From Poecilobothrus nobilitatus (Eukaryota > Arthropoda > Insecta > Diptera > Dolichopodidae), in NCBI GenBank assembly GCA_947095535.1, contig OX352772.1, positions 142,548,660-142,612,659 of the forward strand: a stretch of 64,000 nucleotides of DNA. Direction: 5' to 3'. The position numbers and the translations under genes were made by a program. Of the stretch, positions 54,167 to 64,000 are shown one piece after another (positions within the stretch are counted from its first letter, which is position 1; each line of letters starts with the position of its first letter). The notes beneath the pieces were generated by a model that was not told the origin of the DNA, did no database searches, and saw only the letters and a list, made by a program, of their open reading frames with translations.

Positions 54167-57100
54167 ATGTCAAACCAACACAGAAGTAATATATATAAAA
54201 ACTATAATATACTTCAATGGAACATTCAGGGATTTCATACCAACAAAAGTAATTTAGAAATAATCACGAAAAACTATAAACCTCTAATAGTAGCCCTACA
54301 GGAAACCAGATTAACTCAAACTCAAATTCCTCTGACTTTCTCTTCCTTTAATTGAAGCTTTTCCGTGAATATGGAAAACCCATCTTCTGGTGGACTTGGG
54401 TTCTTAATTAACAAAGGCCTAAACTACGAAAAAATAGCCTTAAATACTAACATTCAAGCCAGCGCAATTAAAGTTAACTTTCCAATTTTAGTAGATCCAA
54501 TAACCATTATAAACATATACATAGAAAACGACTCAAATTATAGAAAACAAGACTATGAGAACTTAGTTACGCAACTCGAAAAACCGATATGGGGTAACTC
54601 GAAATACTATATGGGGTGACAGAATAACAAATAACAAGGGCAAAACTATCGAAAAATAGCTCGAAGAAAATTCGGACCTGATACTAAACAACGGATCACC
54701 TACCCTGTTCAGCACCCGCGGTACCTTTACGTGTATTGACCTAACAATATGATCTGCAGATCCTGCACCCAAATTTGATTGGCATACAACGCCCAATCCG
54801 AAAGGCAGCGATCACTTCGCTATCATCCTGCGTTCAGAAAACAGAAAGCCAAAAATAAAACAAAAATGCAAATATTTAGAAAACACTGCTGATTGGAATA
54901 AATTTGCCGAACTTATTGACAAATACCTAAGTGCCAAAAACCCCGCCAACAATATTAATAGAGAAGTAGCAATATTAACAAAAGGAATCAGATATGCTGC
55001 TAACAGCTCAATGAAAACTTCCAAGCCGCTGAATAAACAACAACCACAATGGTTCAATAGGCAAATAGAAAAATTAAACTGTCGCGAAACAAATCTTGGG
55101 AAGAATTTGCAAATAGCATAGGAGACCAAAACAAAAATTACTGGGAAAAGGCCATGATAATTCTGGGGAAAAAAAAGGACAAACTTTTAGCCATTAGACA
55201 TCATCCTGAAACTTAACCTGTCACAAACCCTAAAACTAACGCCGACTTCTTCGCAGAAATATGCTCCCAAAACTCTTTGGACAATAACTATTCTAGTGAA
55301 TTCTCAAGAGAAAAACAGAACTATCAAACTTCAAACATGGCTCTTAACAGCAACCTTTTAGACAATCCAATAACCACAAAAGAGTTAGAAAACACGCTGC
55401 ACAATTTCAAAGGCATAACTCCAGGAAGAGATAAGGTTTCGTATTGTATGCTTAAGCATATCACTCAAAACTTTAAGAAACGTCTAACCGATCTGTATAA
55501 TAAAATACTTGATTCAGGAAATTTTCCACAGGCTTGGAAAATTGCTGAAATCAGACCCATACCAAAAGGTAATAAAAATCCCAATGATCCGGCTAATTAT
55601 AGATTCATATCCCTACTCCCAACTATGGCAAAACTACTAGAAAAAATTTTGGGAAACAGATTAAGCTGGTTTATTGAAACAAAACTATTGGGTAGAATAC
55701 ATGGGTTCAGGCCAAATAGGAGCACAACTACAATGTTACAAACTCTACAATTTCACCTCTCAATGGGGTTACACAATAAAGAACATGCTGTAGTTATTTC
55801 ATGTGACATAGAAAAAGCCTTCGATAAAATCTCGAAACACACAATCCTTAAGCAGCTCGTAGAATGGAATATCGGTAAAAAAAGAATTAGAACCATAGAA
55901 AGCTTTCTAACAAACCGCAAAATAGTGGTAGCCATTGAGGGAATAAACTCACATACAAAAAATCTCCAAAACGGTATACCACAGGGGTCGCCACTGTCTG
56001 TGCATCTTTTCAATGCTTTTATTGCAAACCTTCCAAGTAAATTAAATTGCGTCAGAGGACTAAACTATTTAATATATGCAGACAACGTTATCTTATTTAG
56101 CATAGCCAAAGACACACAAGCAGATAACACAATTCAAAGAGGTTTAGAAGCCTTACACATTTGGTCGACTGAAAAAGGTGTACTATTCCCCACGAACAAA
56201 ATGGAAGCCCTATATGTCTGCAACAAAAGAAATTGCAACATAAATAATTTTGCATATAATAATCAAAACATACAGGTTTTCAACGAAATATCTATCCTGG
56301 GTCTTAAATTTAATAAAACTCTAAAGTTTTATTCACATGTCAGTACCCTCGTCAAAAAATTAAAAAGCACGAATAATCTACTGAAAATTATATGTAGAAA
56401 TAAATATGGACCCTCTATTAAAATCTCAGTTGAAATAGCTAAAGCACTGCAACTAGGAAAAATAGACTATGCTATCTCGGTTTATGGTTACTGCGCACAG
56501 GGGCAAAATGAAAATATTCAAATGCAACTTAATCAGGCTGCTAGAATATGCCTAGGAGCCTTACGAACAACAAACGTAGACAGCCTAATGATCGAATCTG
56601 GCTTTCCCACCTTTTCTGAAAGAAGAGATTTCCTCTCCACCAAATTTTTTCATAAACAACTTAGTAACGCGATACAACCAATGCATAAATTAACCTGGGC
56701 ACTAGTAAACGGGAACATTAAAAGACCAAAGCAAGCGGCCTTAGCGAAGATAATAGAATTTTCAACTTTTAATGAAATACACTTTGAAATTCCCCTGGCC
56801 AAACTAAAGGAAGAACCACCCTGGCTTTTTAACCCAAATAAATTTATAGATGCATCACTAGCTAAACATGAAAAAAATACTACAGAGAAAGGGAAATATT
56901 TTCAATTATTTAAATCAATGACCCAAAACTACGCTCCAAACACATACAAAATGTACACAGATGAAACTAAATCCGAAACAGGAGTGGCGCAACGCAGAAC
57001 TAATATCAATATATGAAGCAATAAACTTATGCTCCACCATAGAAAAAGAAACAATAGGTTATTCATATAGATAGTCTAAGCTCCCTAAATGCAAATGCAT

Positions 57101-57520
57101 AGCCTGGTCACTGTGGAATATCAGGAAACGAACGTGCCAATAAGGAAGCAAAAGCATCGTTAAATAGTCCGGCAATACTAGCTGGCATATATCAAAAGAA
57201 CATCAAAACAAAGCAAATAAAACTAGTTATAGCAAACAACAGGCAAGTCAAATGGAACAATTCTAGCAGTTTCTTAAAGTATCACTGGCCCGGAATAGAG
57301 ACTCCTCTTTATACCCTGAAAAATAACAGAAGGCTAGAAACCAAAATATGTCGCATAAGGCTAGGCCACACAATCGAAACGAAAAAATTCCTTTTCGAAA
57401 AAACTAGTCCGCCATTATGTCCACACTGCCACCAAACATTAACCATAAGACATATGATTTTTGATTGTTCTGCACACAACCGAGCTATTAAGGTCCACTT
57501 CGACGTCCAGGTCTGAATTA
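54167..57520 (+). pseudogene. LINE copy B ORF2 (endonuclease, RT, RNase H), broken
   Basis: Endonuclease: ILQWNIQGF and ALQETRL at 54200-54320, then a TGA at 54353-54355 and frame losses near 54600. RT: open from 55277 to 57016 (579 codons), with PIPKGNKNPNDPANYRFISL, SCDIEKAFDKI (motif A), GIPQGSPLSVHLFN (motif B) and IYADNVILFS (56075-56086) where YADD is usual. After 57016, in shifted frames, GHCGISGNERANKEAKAS marks an RNase H end and CPHC…H…C near 57418-57470 the terminal zinc motif. Several frame changes make it inactive. Confidence 0.85.
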
Positions 57521-57840
57521 TTAAAACCTATTTCACAAAATGCAGAAATAATAGAAAAAATTGCGAAAAAATTCGATATCTGGAAACATATTTAGTAGTT
57601 TCATTTTTGCTCTTTTTCATAAAACTTAAGATTAAAAAAAAAAAAACAAAAAAAAAAAAATTAAATTTAAGCTAAAAAATTAAATTATAGAAATAATCAC
57701 AATATAAAAAATTAAATCATAGAAATTAAAAAAAAAAAAAAACAAATGTAACAAACATAATGGCCTTAGTAGCAGAGGGCTATACTAATAATGTGAAAAT
57801 AATTTTTGTAATATTAGTTTTTTAAATAAATAAATAAATA

Positions 57841-58088
57841 ACTAAATTTTTTAACAAATTAAGAAATTATTTTGACTAAATAAATAAAAATTAATAAGAA
57901 TAAATAAATAAATATTTCTTAAAGGAATTAAATAAATAAAAAAAATTTTTTTGTAATAATATTATATGGCCTTAATTTTCTATTATATTTTTACTAAATT
58001 TTATTATATTTATAGACAATAATCATAATATTATTCCATTAGTTGTAAATTTAAAAATAAAAAAAAATAAAAATAACATTTTTTATCT
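57841..58088. other. AT-rich stretch between LINE copy B and Polinton 3
   Basis: Simple A/T repeats (TAAATAAA). No gene seen. Confidence 0.5.
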
Positions 58089-58429
58089 AGGTCAAATTCC
58101 ACTTTCAAAAGTTAAAGCACCTAATTATTTCGCAACAACTTTCGTCACATCAGCAAAATTATAACAGTTGGGAAATATTAAAATCATATTTTCCCACATC
58201 GGCAAATCACGTTGCAATAACACGTGAATGCAAGTAAGAATATTTGGATAATCAAAAACATAATTACTTTATGTTAATTCTAATTTGATAGTCAATAAAG
58301 AAAGACGGTTTAATTTTAAATCAATTAATCTTTTTTATTTAATAAAACATTTTCAAATAACAAAATTTACAAAAAAATTTAAATTAAAATTTATATTTTT
58401 ATCGATCCCGGAGTAGCAAATTCTTAACT
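58089..58429. mobile_element. Truncated gypsy-type LTR in Polinton 3
   Basis: Reverse complement of most of 44922-45282, ending …TTCTTAACT at 58429 followed by TATA and CAACCAGCAAAAG of the minor capsid gene, the same junction as in element 2. The other end has lost about 20 bases. Confidence 0.8.
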
Positions 58430-58433
58430 TATA

Positions 58434-58953
58434 CAACCAGCAAAAGCTGAGGAGGAGCTTAAAAATATAAGTTACACAACAATATGTGTTACTAGACCTA
58501 AAATAGATATAAAAATAAGAGGAAATTCCGCTTACACCCTGGAAAAATTACGCTTACATTCCCTGGTTGGGAATTTTGACAACATATTTCAATCAAGTAT
58601 CTTCGAAAGTTACAGATTTTAAAAAATATAAATCACGTGTAATAGAAGCTTTCAAAACTTTTATAGATAGTGTAAAATTGATTCCAATTATTAAACCAGA
58701 TATGTTTTTTATATACACAGATGTAATTGCACCACAAAAAATAGGTGATAAAGATGTAAGTTGTTTAAGATCTGTTAACATACAAAATGCTTTCACTGAT
58801 ACTATAAAAGAATTCAGTAATATTCAATATTGCAATGTGGAGAAATCATTTAATAATATTTCATTACTTTTATGTGATAAATATGGATACAAAATAAACT
58901 TTTCCAATAGTTCAATTCCAACAAAAATTGTATTACATTTTAAAAAAGTATAA
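58434..58953 (+). pseudogene. mCP: Minor capsid protein C-terminal part, Polinton 3
   Basis: The chain resumes after the LTR; 58567-58953 is open with TTYFNQVSSKVTDFKKYKSR, KPDMFFIYTDVIAPQKIGDK and KIVLHFKKV. It matches 44395-44784 with only a few differences, including the same odd local duplication (ATTCCGCTTACACCCTGG then TTACGCTTACATTCCCTGG) at 58525-58565. Confidence 0.8.
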
Positions 58954-58993
58954 ATAAAGCGATTTTACAAATACTATATTATTTTATTCATTA

Positions 58994-60231
58994 TGGAGAG
59001 AGTATACTATAAGTATTATTTAATTCAATCTGGTAGAGGACTTTATGATATCGACCCATTATTACATTCAACCGCATTTTTTCAAAGAGGTCGTGGATTC
59101 GGAAGCTTTTGGGGGACTTTTTAGATATTTGAAACCATTACTATGGATTTTGTTTCACTGGGTCATGACGATACATATAGAGATTTGTCTTCTACATATT
59201 TGAGACTAAAAGTACAGAACTTAAAGAAAGATGGAACACATTGGAATAATGATAAAACTGCTTATGGAAAAATAATAATACAACCAAGTGTAGTTAATAA
59301 CATTTTACATTCTTTAATAAAACAATGGCAAATTAACAATTAAATGGCAAAAATATAACACCATCTGATGGAAATTATCACTATAGAGCTTATATTGAAT
59401 CATTATTAAATTATGATACAGATGCTGCTGCAATGTGAATGTGCAGGATGGATTTTAGATAAAGTAAATATAGCTAAATCTGATAATAATGGACTAAAGG
59501 AGCGCCAAAAATTGTATCATAATAGCAGTGTAGTGGAACTTATAGGTAAACTACACGTAGATATGTTTAATCAACCTACTCTACTTATAAATAATGTTGA
59601 CATTCGTATAGTTTTAACACTTTAAAAACCAGGTTTTTATCTATTTGCAGACGGTTCTGATGAAGCACAATTAAAAATTATAGAAGCCACGCTATTTATG
59701 AGGCATGTTACCGTTAATCCAAGCGTGCTGTTAACACACAATGCTGTTCTTGGGAAATCCAATGCTAAATATAATTATAAACGCGTTGAAGTAAAAAGTT
59801 TTACAATTCCAATGAACATCAATATCACTTGATAATATTTTTATTGGACAGTTGCCAAACACAATAATTTTTTATATGGCAGCAAATGTGGGTTACTCTG
59901 AAAAAAGATCAAAAAACCCATACAATTTTAAACATTTTGATATTTCACAATTTGTGATAAACGTAAATGGTGTTAAAATACCTAATTCAACAATTGAAAC
60001 CATTTTTTCAGATAAAAATAATTGCTGTACAATAGCATATAGTACACTCTTTTCAGGAACTGGAATTTATCTGGAAATGAAGTATGTCAAGGTTTACTGA
60101 GCCAAGGTACAGTTAGAATTGAGGCAAGGCTATCAAAACAATTTACAACTACACTAACTGCTATTGTTTATGGAGAATTTGATGCAAGCTTACAAATTGA
60201 CAAAAATCGAAATTTATTTACAAACCTATAA
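58994..60231 (+). pseudogene. MCP: pVI-like N-terminus fused by deletion to major capsid protein, Polinton 3
   Basis: 58994-59139 encodes the start of the pVI-like protein (MERVYYKYYLIQSGRG) up to its amphipathic region. At about 59140 it is joined to MCP sequence just before FVSLGHDDTYRDLSSTYLRL. The MCP then continues with frame changes near 59340, 59400, 59625 and 59815 (open pieces 59143-59343, 59413-59625, 59852-60100) to TAA at 60229-60231. The deletion removed most of the pVI-like gene and the MCP N-terminus. Confidence 0.8.
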
Positions 60232-60248
60232 GTAGCATACATAAGATC

Positions 60249-60661
60249 ATGGAGATCAACTCCCCAAAGTAATTAAAAGACAAACTTTTTTAATTGTAAA
60301 CACTGATAAAGCAAAAAAACCGGGAACACATTGGTTAGCTATTTATATTGCCAAGAATGGTTGTATTGAATACTTTGATTCTTTCGGTAGAAAACCAATA
60401 AATTGGAAATTTTGAGTTACTTAAAAAACAAATATATAATTTTTAATGAGAAACAATACAAAGTAACTATTCAGATGTATGCGGACAATATTGTTGTTCT
60501 ATACGTGGTATAGATGTTACGGTTATAGTATGAACACCTTTTTAAAAAATTTTAATAAAGGAAATTATGTGGAAAACGACAAATTGATTTTAAAAACTTT
60601 TCAACGTGTATTTAGAAAATATAACTCCTTACAAACCTGTATTCCTAAATCGTATAAATAA
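60249..60661 (+). pseudogene. PRO: Adenain-like protease of Polinton 3, N-terminally deleted
   Basis: Joined directly to sequence after the MCP; the 110-aa hypothetical gene and the protease start are missing. GTHWLAIYI (near 60330), IEYFDSFG (near 60370) and a DVCGQYCC-like region (near 60478) mark the triad, with a frame change between the last two. The end NKGNYVENDKLILKTFQRVF is open to 60661. Confidence 0.75.
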
Positions 60662-60676
60662 AAAACAACATAAACA

Positions 60677-61218
60677 ATGTTTAGTAAATTTAAGTCAATG
60701 GAGGAACCAGGTCAAACCACAAATGTGTTGCTAAGATATACATATTTTCTCAATAAGAGTCATACATTAAAAATTTCTGTTGGGTTTGATTACGAATCGC
60801 TGAAGTTTCAAGCATATTTCATCGTATTGGTAAAAAGACAATTGCTTTAAAATTCCATGAATGGAATAAATTTTATTACCAATTTAACAAAAAACTCGAA
60901 GAAAAGATAATCAAAGATATAAAACAGTGTTTTCATTATGGGCAAAGATCGGCGAACGGGCAAAGCATAACTATTAACAGAAAAGAAACAAAAAATGTTT
61001 ACGATTTGAACGAGTTTCTTCAAGCAGTAATGACCTATAATAAAACAGCTGAGTTAAATGTAAAAGAATATGTTGGAGAATATCTGAAATTATGTTATGA
61101 ACAACAGGTATTAAAATTACAACAACAAATTTATATACCAATGCAACGTTTTAATGTACAATGCAATTATTCAAGACTATTTTTTGAAATTCCTGTAATT
61201 TTAAAAGAAAAAATTTGA
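60677..61218 (+). pseudogene. Conserved Polinton protein of unknown function, Polinton 3
   Basis: The ATG at 60677 opens MFSKFKSMEEPGQTTNVLLR; KSHTLKISVGFDYES follows, then a frame change near 60810. The C-terminal part is open at 61006-61218 (NEFLQAVMTYNKTAELNVKE, then RFNVQCNYSRLFFEIPVILK). Orthologue of 17557-18120. Confidence 0.65.
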
Positions 61219-61317
61219 AATATACTACATAAAAACAAATAAAATAAATCTCAACAAATAATACAATAATTTTTATTTTTTATTTATATGTTTAGATAGA
61301 GAAATATTTTTAATTAT

Positions 61318-61632
61318 TTAATTAAAATTATTTAGGATTATTAAATCATTGAAATAATCAGGACCTCGTTGCTGATTATTTACATCCCAAATTTGAGGAA
61401 ACTGAACTTCTTCCTCTTCTTCTTCAATTTGTTCTTCAATTTCTTCTTCAGTTTCATGTTCTGATTCATCTATCTGCAGAGGCGATACAAACTCTTCTGT
61501 ATCTTCCAACTCCTCATCCTCCACAGTTGATAGAATTGTATCATCATGAATCTGGCTTTCAGTATTTACTCGGGCAGTTTCTGCAAATGGATATATTGTA
61601 AAATCAGCTTGCATTTTAGAGTTTTGTTCCAT
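61318..61632 (-). CDS. Conserved acidic protein of Polinton 3 (104 aa), intact
   Basis: Starts MEQNSKMQADFTIYPFAETA; acidic centre ETEEEIEEQIEEEEEEVQF; C-terminus IWDVNNQQRGPDYFNDLIIL. It is as well preserved as the element 1 copy although its neighbours are riddled with lesions. A TATA box (TATATAAG) lies near 61676-61683 on its coding strand. Function unknown. Confidence 0.75.
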   Translation of the reverse strand: MEQNSKMQADFTIYPFAETARVNTESQIHDDTILSTVEDEELEDTEEFVSPLQIDESEHETEEEIEEQIEEEEEEVQFPQIWDVNNQQRGPDYFNDLIILNNFN

Positions 61633-61834
61633 AAAAGTCAGAATGGAAATTAATTAAAATTACAAATAAAAGCTGGCTTATATACTCATGCAGAAAAGTA
61701 TAAAAGCAAAATAAGTTCAAGCAAATGGTTAGTTTAAATCATGCTTTGGTCTATTATTGTATATATAATAATTATTATCTTCATACCTTTAACATTTTTA
61801 AAATTAGTTGACATAATTGTTTAATATAAATAAA

Positions 61835-62493
61835 ATGTCAAGATCCCAAATAGTAACTGAAATTCATAGACAGGCAAGACGTAAATTTCTTAGAAAAAAA
61901 TTCAAGCATTAGTCGTTAGAAAAGTTAGAAAAAATATTCACTCTGATCAAGGCAAGGAATTTTTTAATTCACAATTTCAAAATTATATGAAAGAAAAATC
62001 AATCAATCATTATCACACATTTAGCGAATTAAAAGCATCAATTGTTGAACGATTTAACCGTGCATTGAAAAATTCTATGTGGAAAAAATTTAGTTTAAAC
62101 GGAAATTATAAATGGTTACCTATTGTACAATCATTAATAAAATAATATAATTTAGCAAAACATAGCACAACAAAACTTCCTCCTGAAAAAATTACAAAGA
62201 AAAACGAAAAAAATATACTTAGAAATGTATATACTGAGCCTAAATTTTTCAAAAAAATAAATGTAAAGTTGAAATATAAATATAAAGGACATTTCGAAAA
62301 AGGTTATCAACCGAATTAGTCAACTAAAGTATTTAAGATTGATAAAATCAATAATACTTATCCTGTTACATATCAATTATCGGACTATACTGATATGGCA
62401 ATTTCTTGAGGTTTTTATCAAGCTGAGTTTACACCTGTAAAATACCCAGATACTTATCTTGTAGAAAAAATTCTGAAAAAGCAAGGAAATTAA
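61835..62493 (+). pseudogene. INT: Integrase of Polinton 3, with core deletion
   Basis: Start MSRSQIVTEIHRQARRKFLR is followed by a stop and a deletion that removes the first catalytic aspartate region. HSDQGKEFFNSQFQNYMKEK (second aspartate) and KASIVERFNRALK (glutamate) remain. Further stops at 62143 and 62319; the C-terminal part includes TYQLSDYTDM and FTPVKYPDTYLVEKIL. Ends at 62493. Confidence 0.85.
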
Positions 62494-62675
62494 GTTTTTA
62501 TTAAATGGCTAGGTAAAAAGACTAGATAAAAAGACATTATTTAAATAATTGTAAAGTTATTAAGTATTTATTTACATTTTGCATTTATAGTGATTTGTTT
62601 TATAGAAATACTAACATAATACCAAATTCTAGTTTTATTTGTTTTTATTTTTAAATATTCTTTTTGCAGTCGTTT

Positions 62676-63395
62676 ATATCCATATCGAAAAGAGCTACCA
62701 TTTTCATTAAATTTCCATTTTTCTGATTTGGGATATTTTTTTATTTTCGTTTTCTGCAGGATTTAAAATCCCTTCTTTGATCGTAGCAAAATTAATTTTT
62801 GTGAAGCCAGATAAGTTAAGCGAATTCCTTTTACTTTGCATACAAATTTTCAGCTGCTATCTTTTGTGCAGTACACTTCGTATGTATAATTTTTAGGACC
62901 TCCACAGACAAACTCTGTTATGTAACATCCAGCATCAAAGCACTCTAATTTATCTGTCATTTCTCCTACAAATTACCCTGTTGGGGGATCAAATTCGTCT
63001 TTTCGTGATATATAAATGACAGAATCTGTGTCATAATATAAAACTCTATTATCAAGCTTTTCCAAATAACTGTAAAGTTTAAGACGAGCTTGTGTTGTTA
63101 TGAAAGCTGCTATGCTAACGTTAACAGTTGGTAAAGAAGTTTCAACTTCATCTTTGTATTGCCAACTAACCACTATATTTTCTTCATTTATAGGTAGAAT
63201 TTGACGTACCTCTATAGAAGGATTTGTTAACATTTTATAAAACTCAAACGGTTGATTTAAATGGTAGTTTGTTGCTGGTTCTCTTTCTGTTAAAATTTTC
63301 TCCAAAATGAATTTAAAATTATTTTAGCAAAAGATCTTAAACCGGGATTGTTAACAATTTTATGATATTCTAATTTAATTTCTTCCATATTGAAT
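62676..63395 (-). pseudogene. polB: polB C-terminal fragment with intact motif C
   Basis: The fragment runs opposite to the adjoining integrase, so it is inverted or belongs to another copy. It holds a motif B region (FAKIILNSFW near 63335), a frame change near 63300, then an open stretch 63305-62973 with VNVSIAAFITTQARLKLYSY and YYDTDSVIYI (motif C, DTDS intact). After 62973 the conserved GDMTDKLE… region continues with stops to about 62676. It gives the reference for the motif C lost in elements 1 and 2. Confidence 0.8.
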
Positions 63396-63406
63396 TTTTT
63401 TTCATT

Positions 63407-63598
63407 ATCCTGAATATAAGAATGTAGGAATACAAGTTGTTCCTGAAGAAGAAGAAGTATATGAAAAAGAAGCTGATGACGAAGTATTTGATGATGAAAT
63501 TCAGGAAAATGTTTTAACAAAAGCATTGTCAGCTGCTTCAGTTGGAGAACGCCTTAGAAAAATAAAATCAATTAGAAATCAAAATGTACAAATTTTTG
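63407..63598 (+). pseudogene. Fragment of the 226-aa Polinton gene
   Basis: PEYKNVGIQVVPEEEEVYEK and ASVGERLRKIKSIRNQNVQIF (cut: ASVGERLRKIKSIRNQNVQI) are encoded in plus orientation. It abuts the polB fragment that runs the other way, which marks a rearrangement breakpoint near 63405. Confidence 0.8.
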
Positions 63599-63639
63599 GA
63601 TTAAATCAAAATCTACAAATTACTTCAGCAGAAAAAAGA

Positions 63640-64000
63640 AGTCTGAGGGAAAATGACAGCAATATATTTTTACTATGCAAGAAATTGGCAATCATTCCCA
63701 AATTGATGAATTTGACTTGATCCAATACATTATAAATGGCATTAATGACTCTACTTTGAACAAAACGATCCTGTATAATTCGAACAATATTACTGAATTA
63801 AAGGAAGCTTTAAGTAAATACGACAAAATGAAACTGCAGTCTTCTTCTTTTCAATTTATTAATAAAAAAAACAAATACTTCAACGCAAATAAAAGATTTT
63901 AATGCAACAAAGGATTAGCATCAATCAAGTATTACAATTGTATTCAATTTGGCCATATAATATCAAAATGTCCTCAAACTGCCAGACAAAACGGTTCTTG
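63640..64000 (+). pseudogene. Ty3/gypsy-type gag fragment with zinc knuckle, cut by window edge
   Basis: IGNHSQIDEFDLIQYIINGI and LYNSNNITELKEALSKYDKM are typical of the C-terminal capsid region of insect Ty3/gypsy gag; a CCHC knuckle (…FGHIISKCPQ) lies near 63945-63975. The frame from 63675 stops at 63900-63902, before the knuckle. It begins right after the Polinton scrap at about 63600-63640. Confidence 0.6.

Larger units (their letters stand above)
52330..57840 (+). mobile_element. I-clade LINE copy B, nearly full length
   Basis: Order on the plus strand: ORF1 with three zinc knuckles (52330-53690), untranslated spacer, ORF2 with endonuclease (54167-54800), RT (55277-57016), RNase H remnant and terminal Cys/His motif (57016-57520), then A-rich sequence and a 3' end of AAATAAATAAATAAATAA near 57822-57840. 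RNase H in ORF2 and a (TAA/TAAA)n 3' end are marks of the I clade. ORF2 is broken in several places. Confidence 0.85.
58089..62520 (+). mobile_element. Polinton element 3, partial, opposite orientation
   Basis: Runs, on the plus strand, from a truncated solo LTR through minor capsid, pVI-like/MCP fusion, protease, unknown gene, acidic gene (minus) and integrase. It lacks terminal repeats, polB in the right orientation, ATPase and the 226- and 97-aa genes at the left. It is closest to element 2 and shares its LTR insertion. Confidence 0.85.

Overview
The window is AT-rich eukaryotic DNA that looks almost entirely built from transposable elements. I see no host gene I can support. The element repertoire points to an insect, probably a fly (inference): I-clade and Jockey-clade LINEs, a THAP-domain P-element-like transposase, a gypsy-type solo LTR with a TATA target duplication, a (GACG)n dispersed repeat ending in a TTATACCCG/CGGGTATAA hairpin, and Polinton/Maverick elements whose promoters carry a TATA box plus a TCAGTT initiator. 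Nothing in the sequence suggests a bacterial or phage origin.

Layout. 1-4030: 5' part of an I-clade LINE, minus strand, broken. 4856-6754: remains of a P-element-like transposase. 7842-9147: envelope-like remnant and possible LTR. 9150-10330: Jockey fragment. 10331-49464: two nested Polintons. Element 2 (10331-10445 plus 33514-49464, about 16 kb) carries element 1 (10446-33507, 23,062 bp) inside its left terminal inverted repeat. Element 1 is flanked by the perfect 6-bp duplication GACTTA, and the matching empty site survives in element 2's right terminal repeat at 48793-48798. 49465-52329: non-coding repeats and a small Polinton scrap. 52330-57840: a nearly full-length I-clade LINE, plus strand. 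58089-62500: a third Polinton copy in the opposite orientation, rearranged. 62676-64000: further Polinton scraps and the start of a gypsy-type gag.

The Polintons encode the usual protein-primed DNA polymerase B, retroviral-type integrase with a chromodomain-like tail, adenain-like protease, packaging ATPase, double jelly-roll major capsid protein, penton-type minor capsid protein, a pVI-like membrane/core protein and several conserved proteins of unknown function. Integration, replication and virion-assembly modules are therefore all represented, but no copy is intact. Element 1 has lost its ATPase and its polymerase motif C. Element 2 has lost polymerase motif C and the first integrase aspartate. 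Element 3 is truncated.

The most unusual structure is a tandem triplication (20547-31557; periods 3634, 3711 and 3659 bp) inside element 1. It amplifies the minor-capsid/assembly block and has the 7-bp microhomology ATTAATA at every junction. Other points are a 64-bp spliceosomal intron conserved in polB of both elements, a templated-insertion scar where motif C was deleted, terminal-repeat subrepeats each holding the 12-bp palindrome AACTTATAAGTT, a solo LTR shared by two Polinton copies, and an acidic protein gene that stays open in all three copies while almost everything around it is broken.
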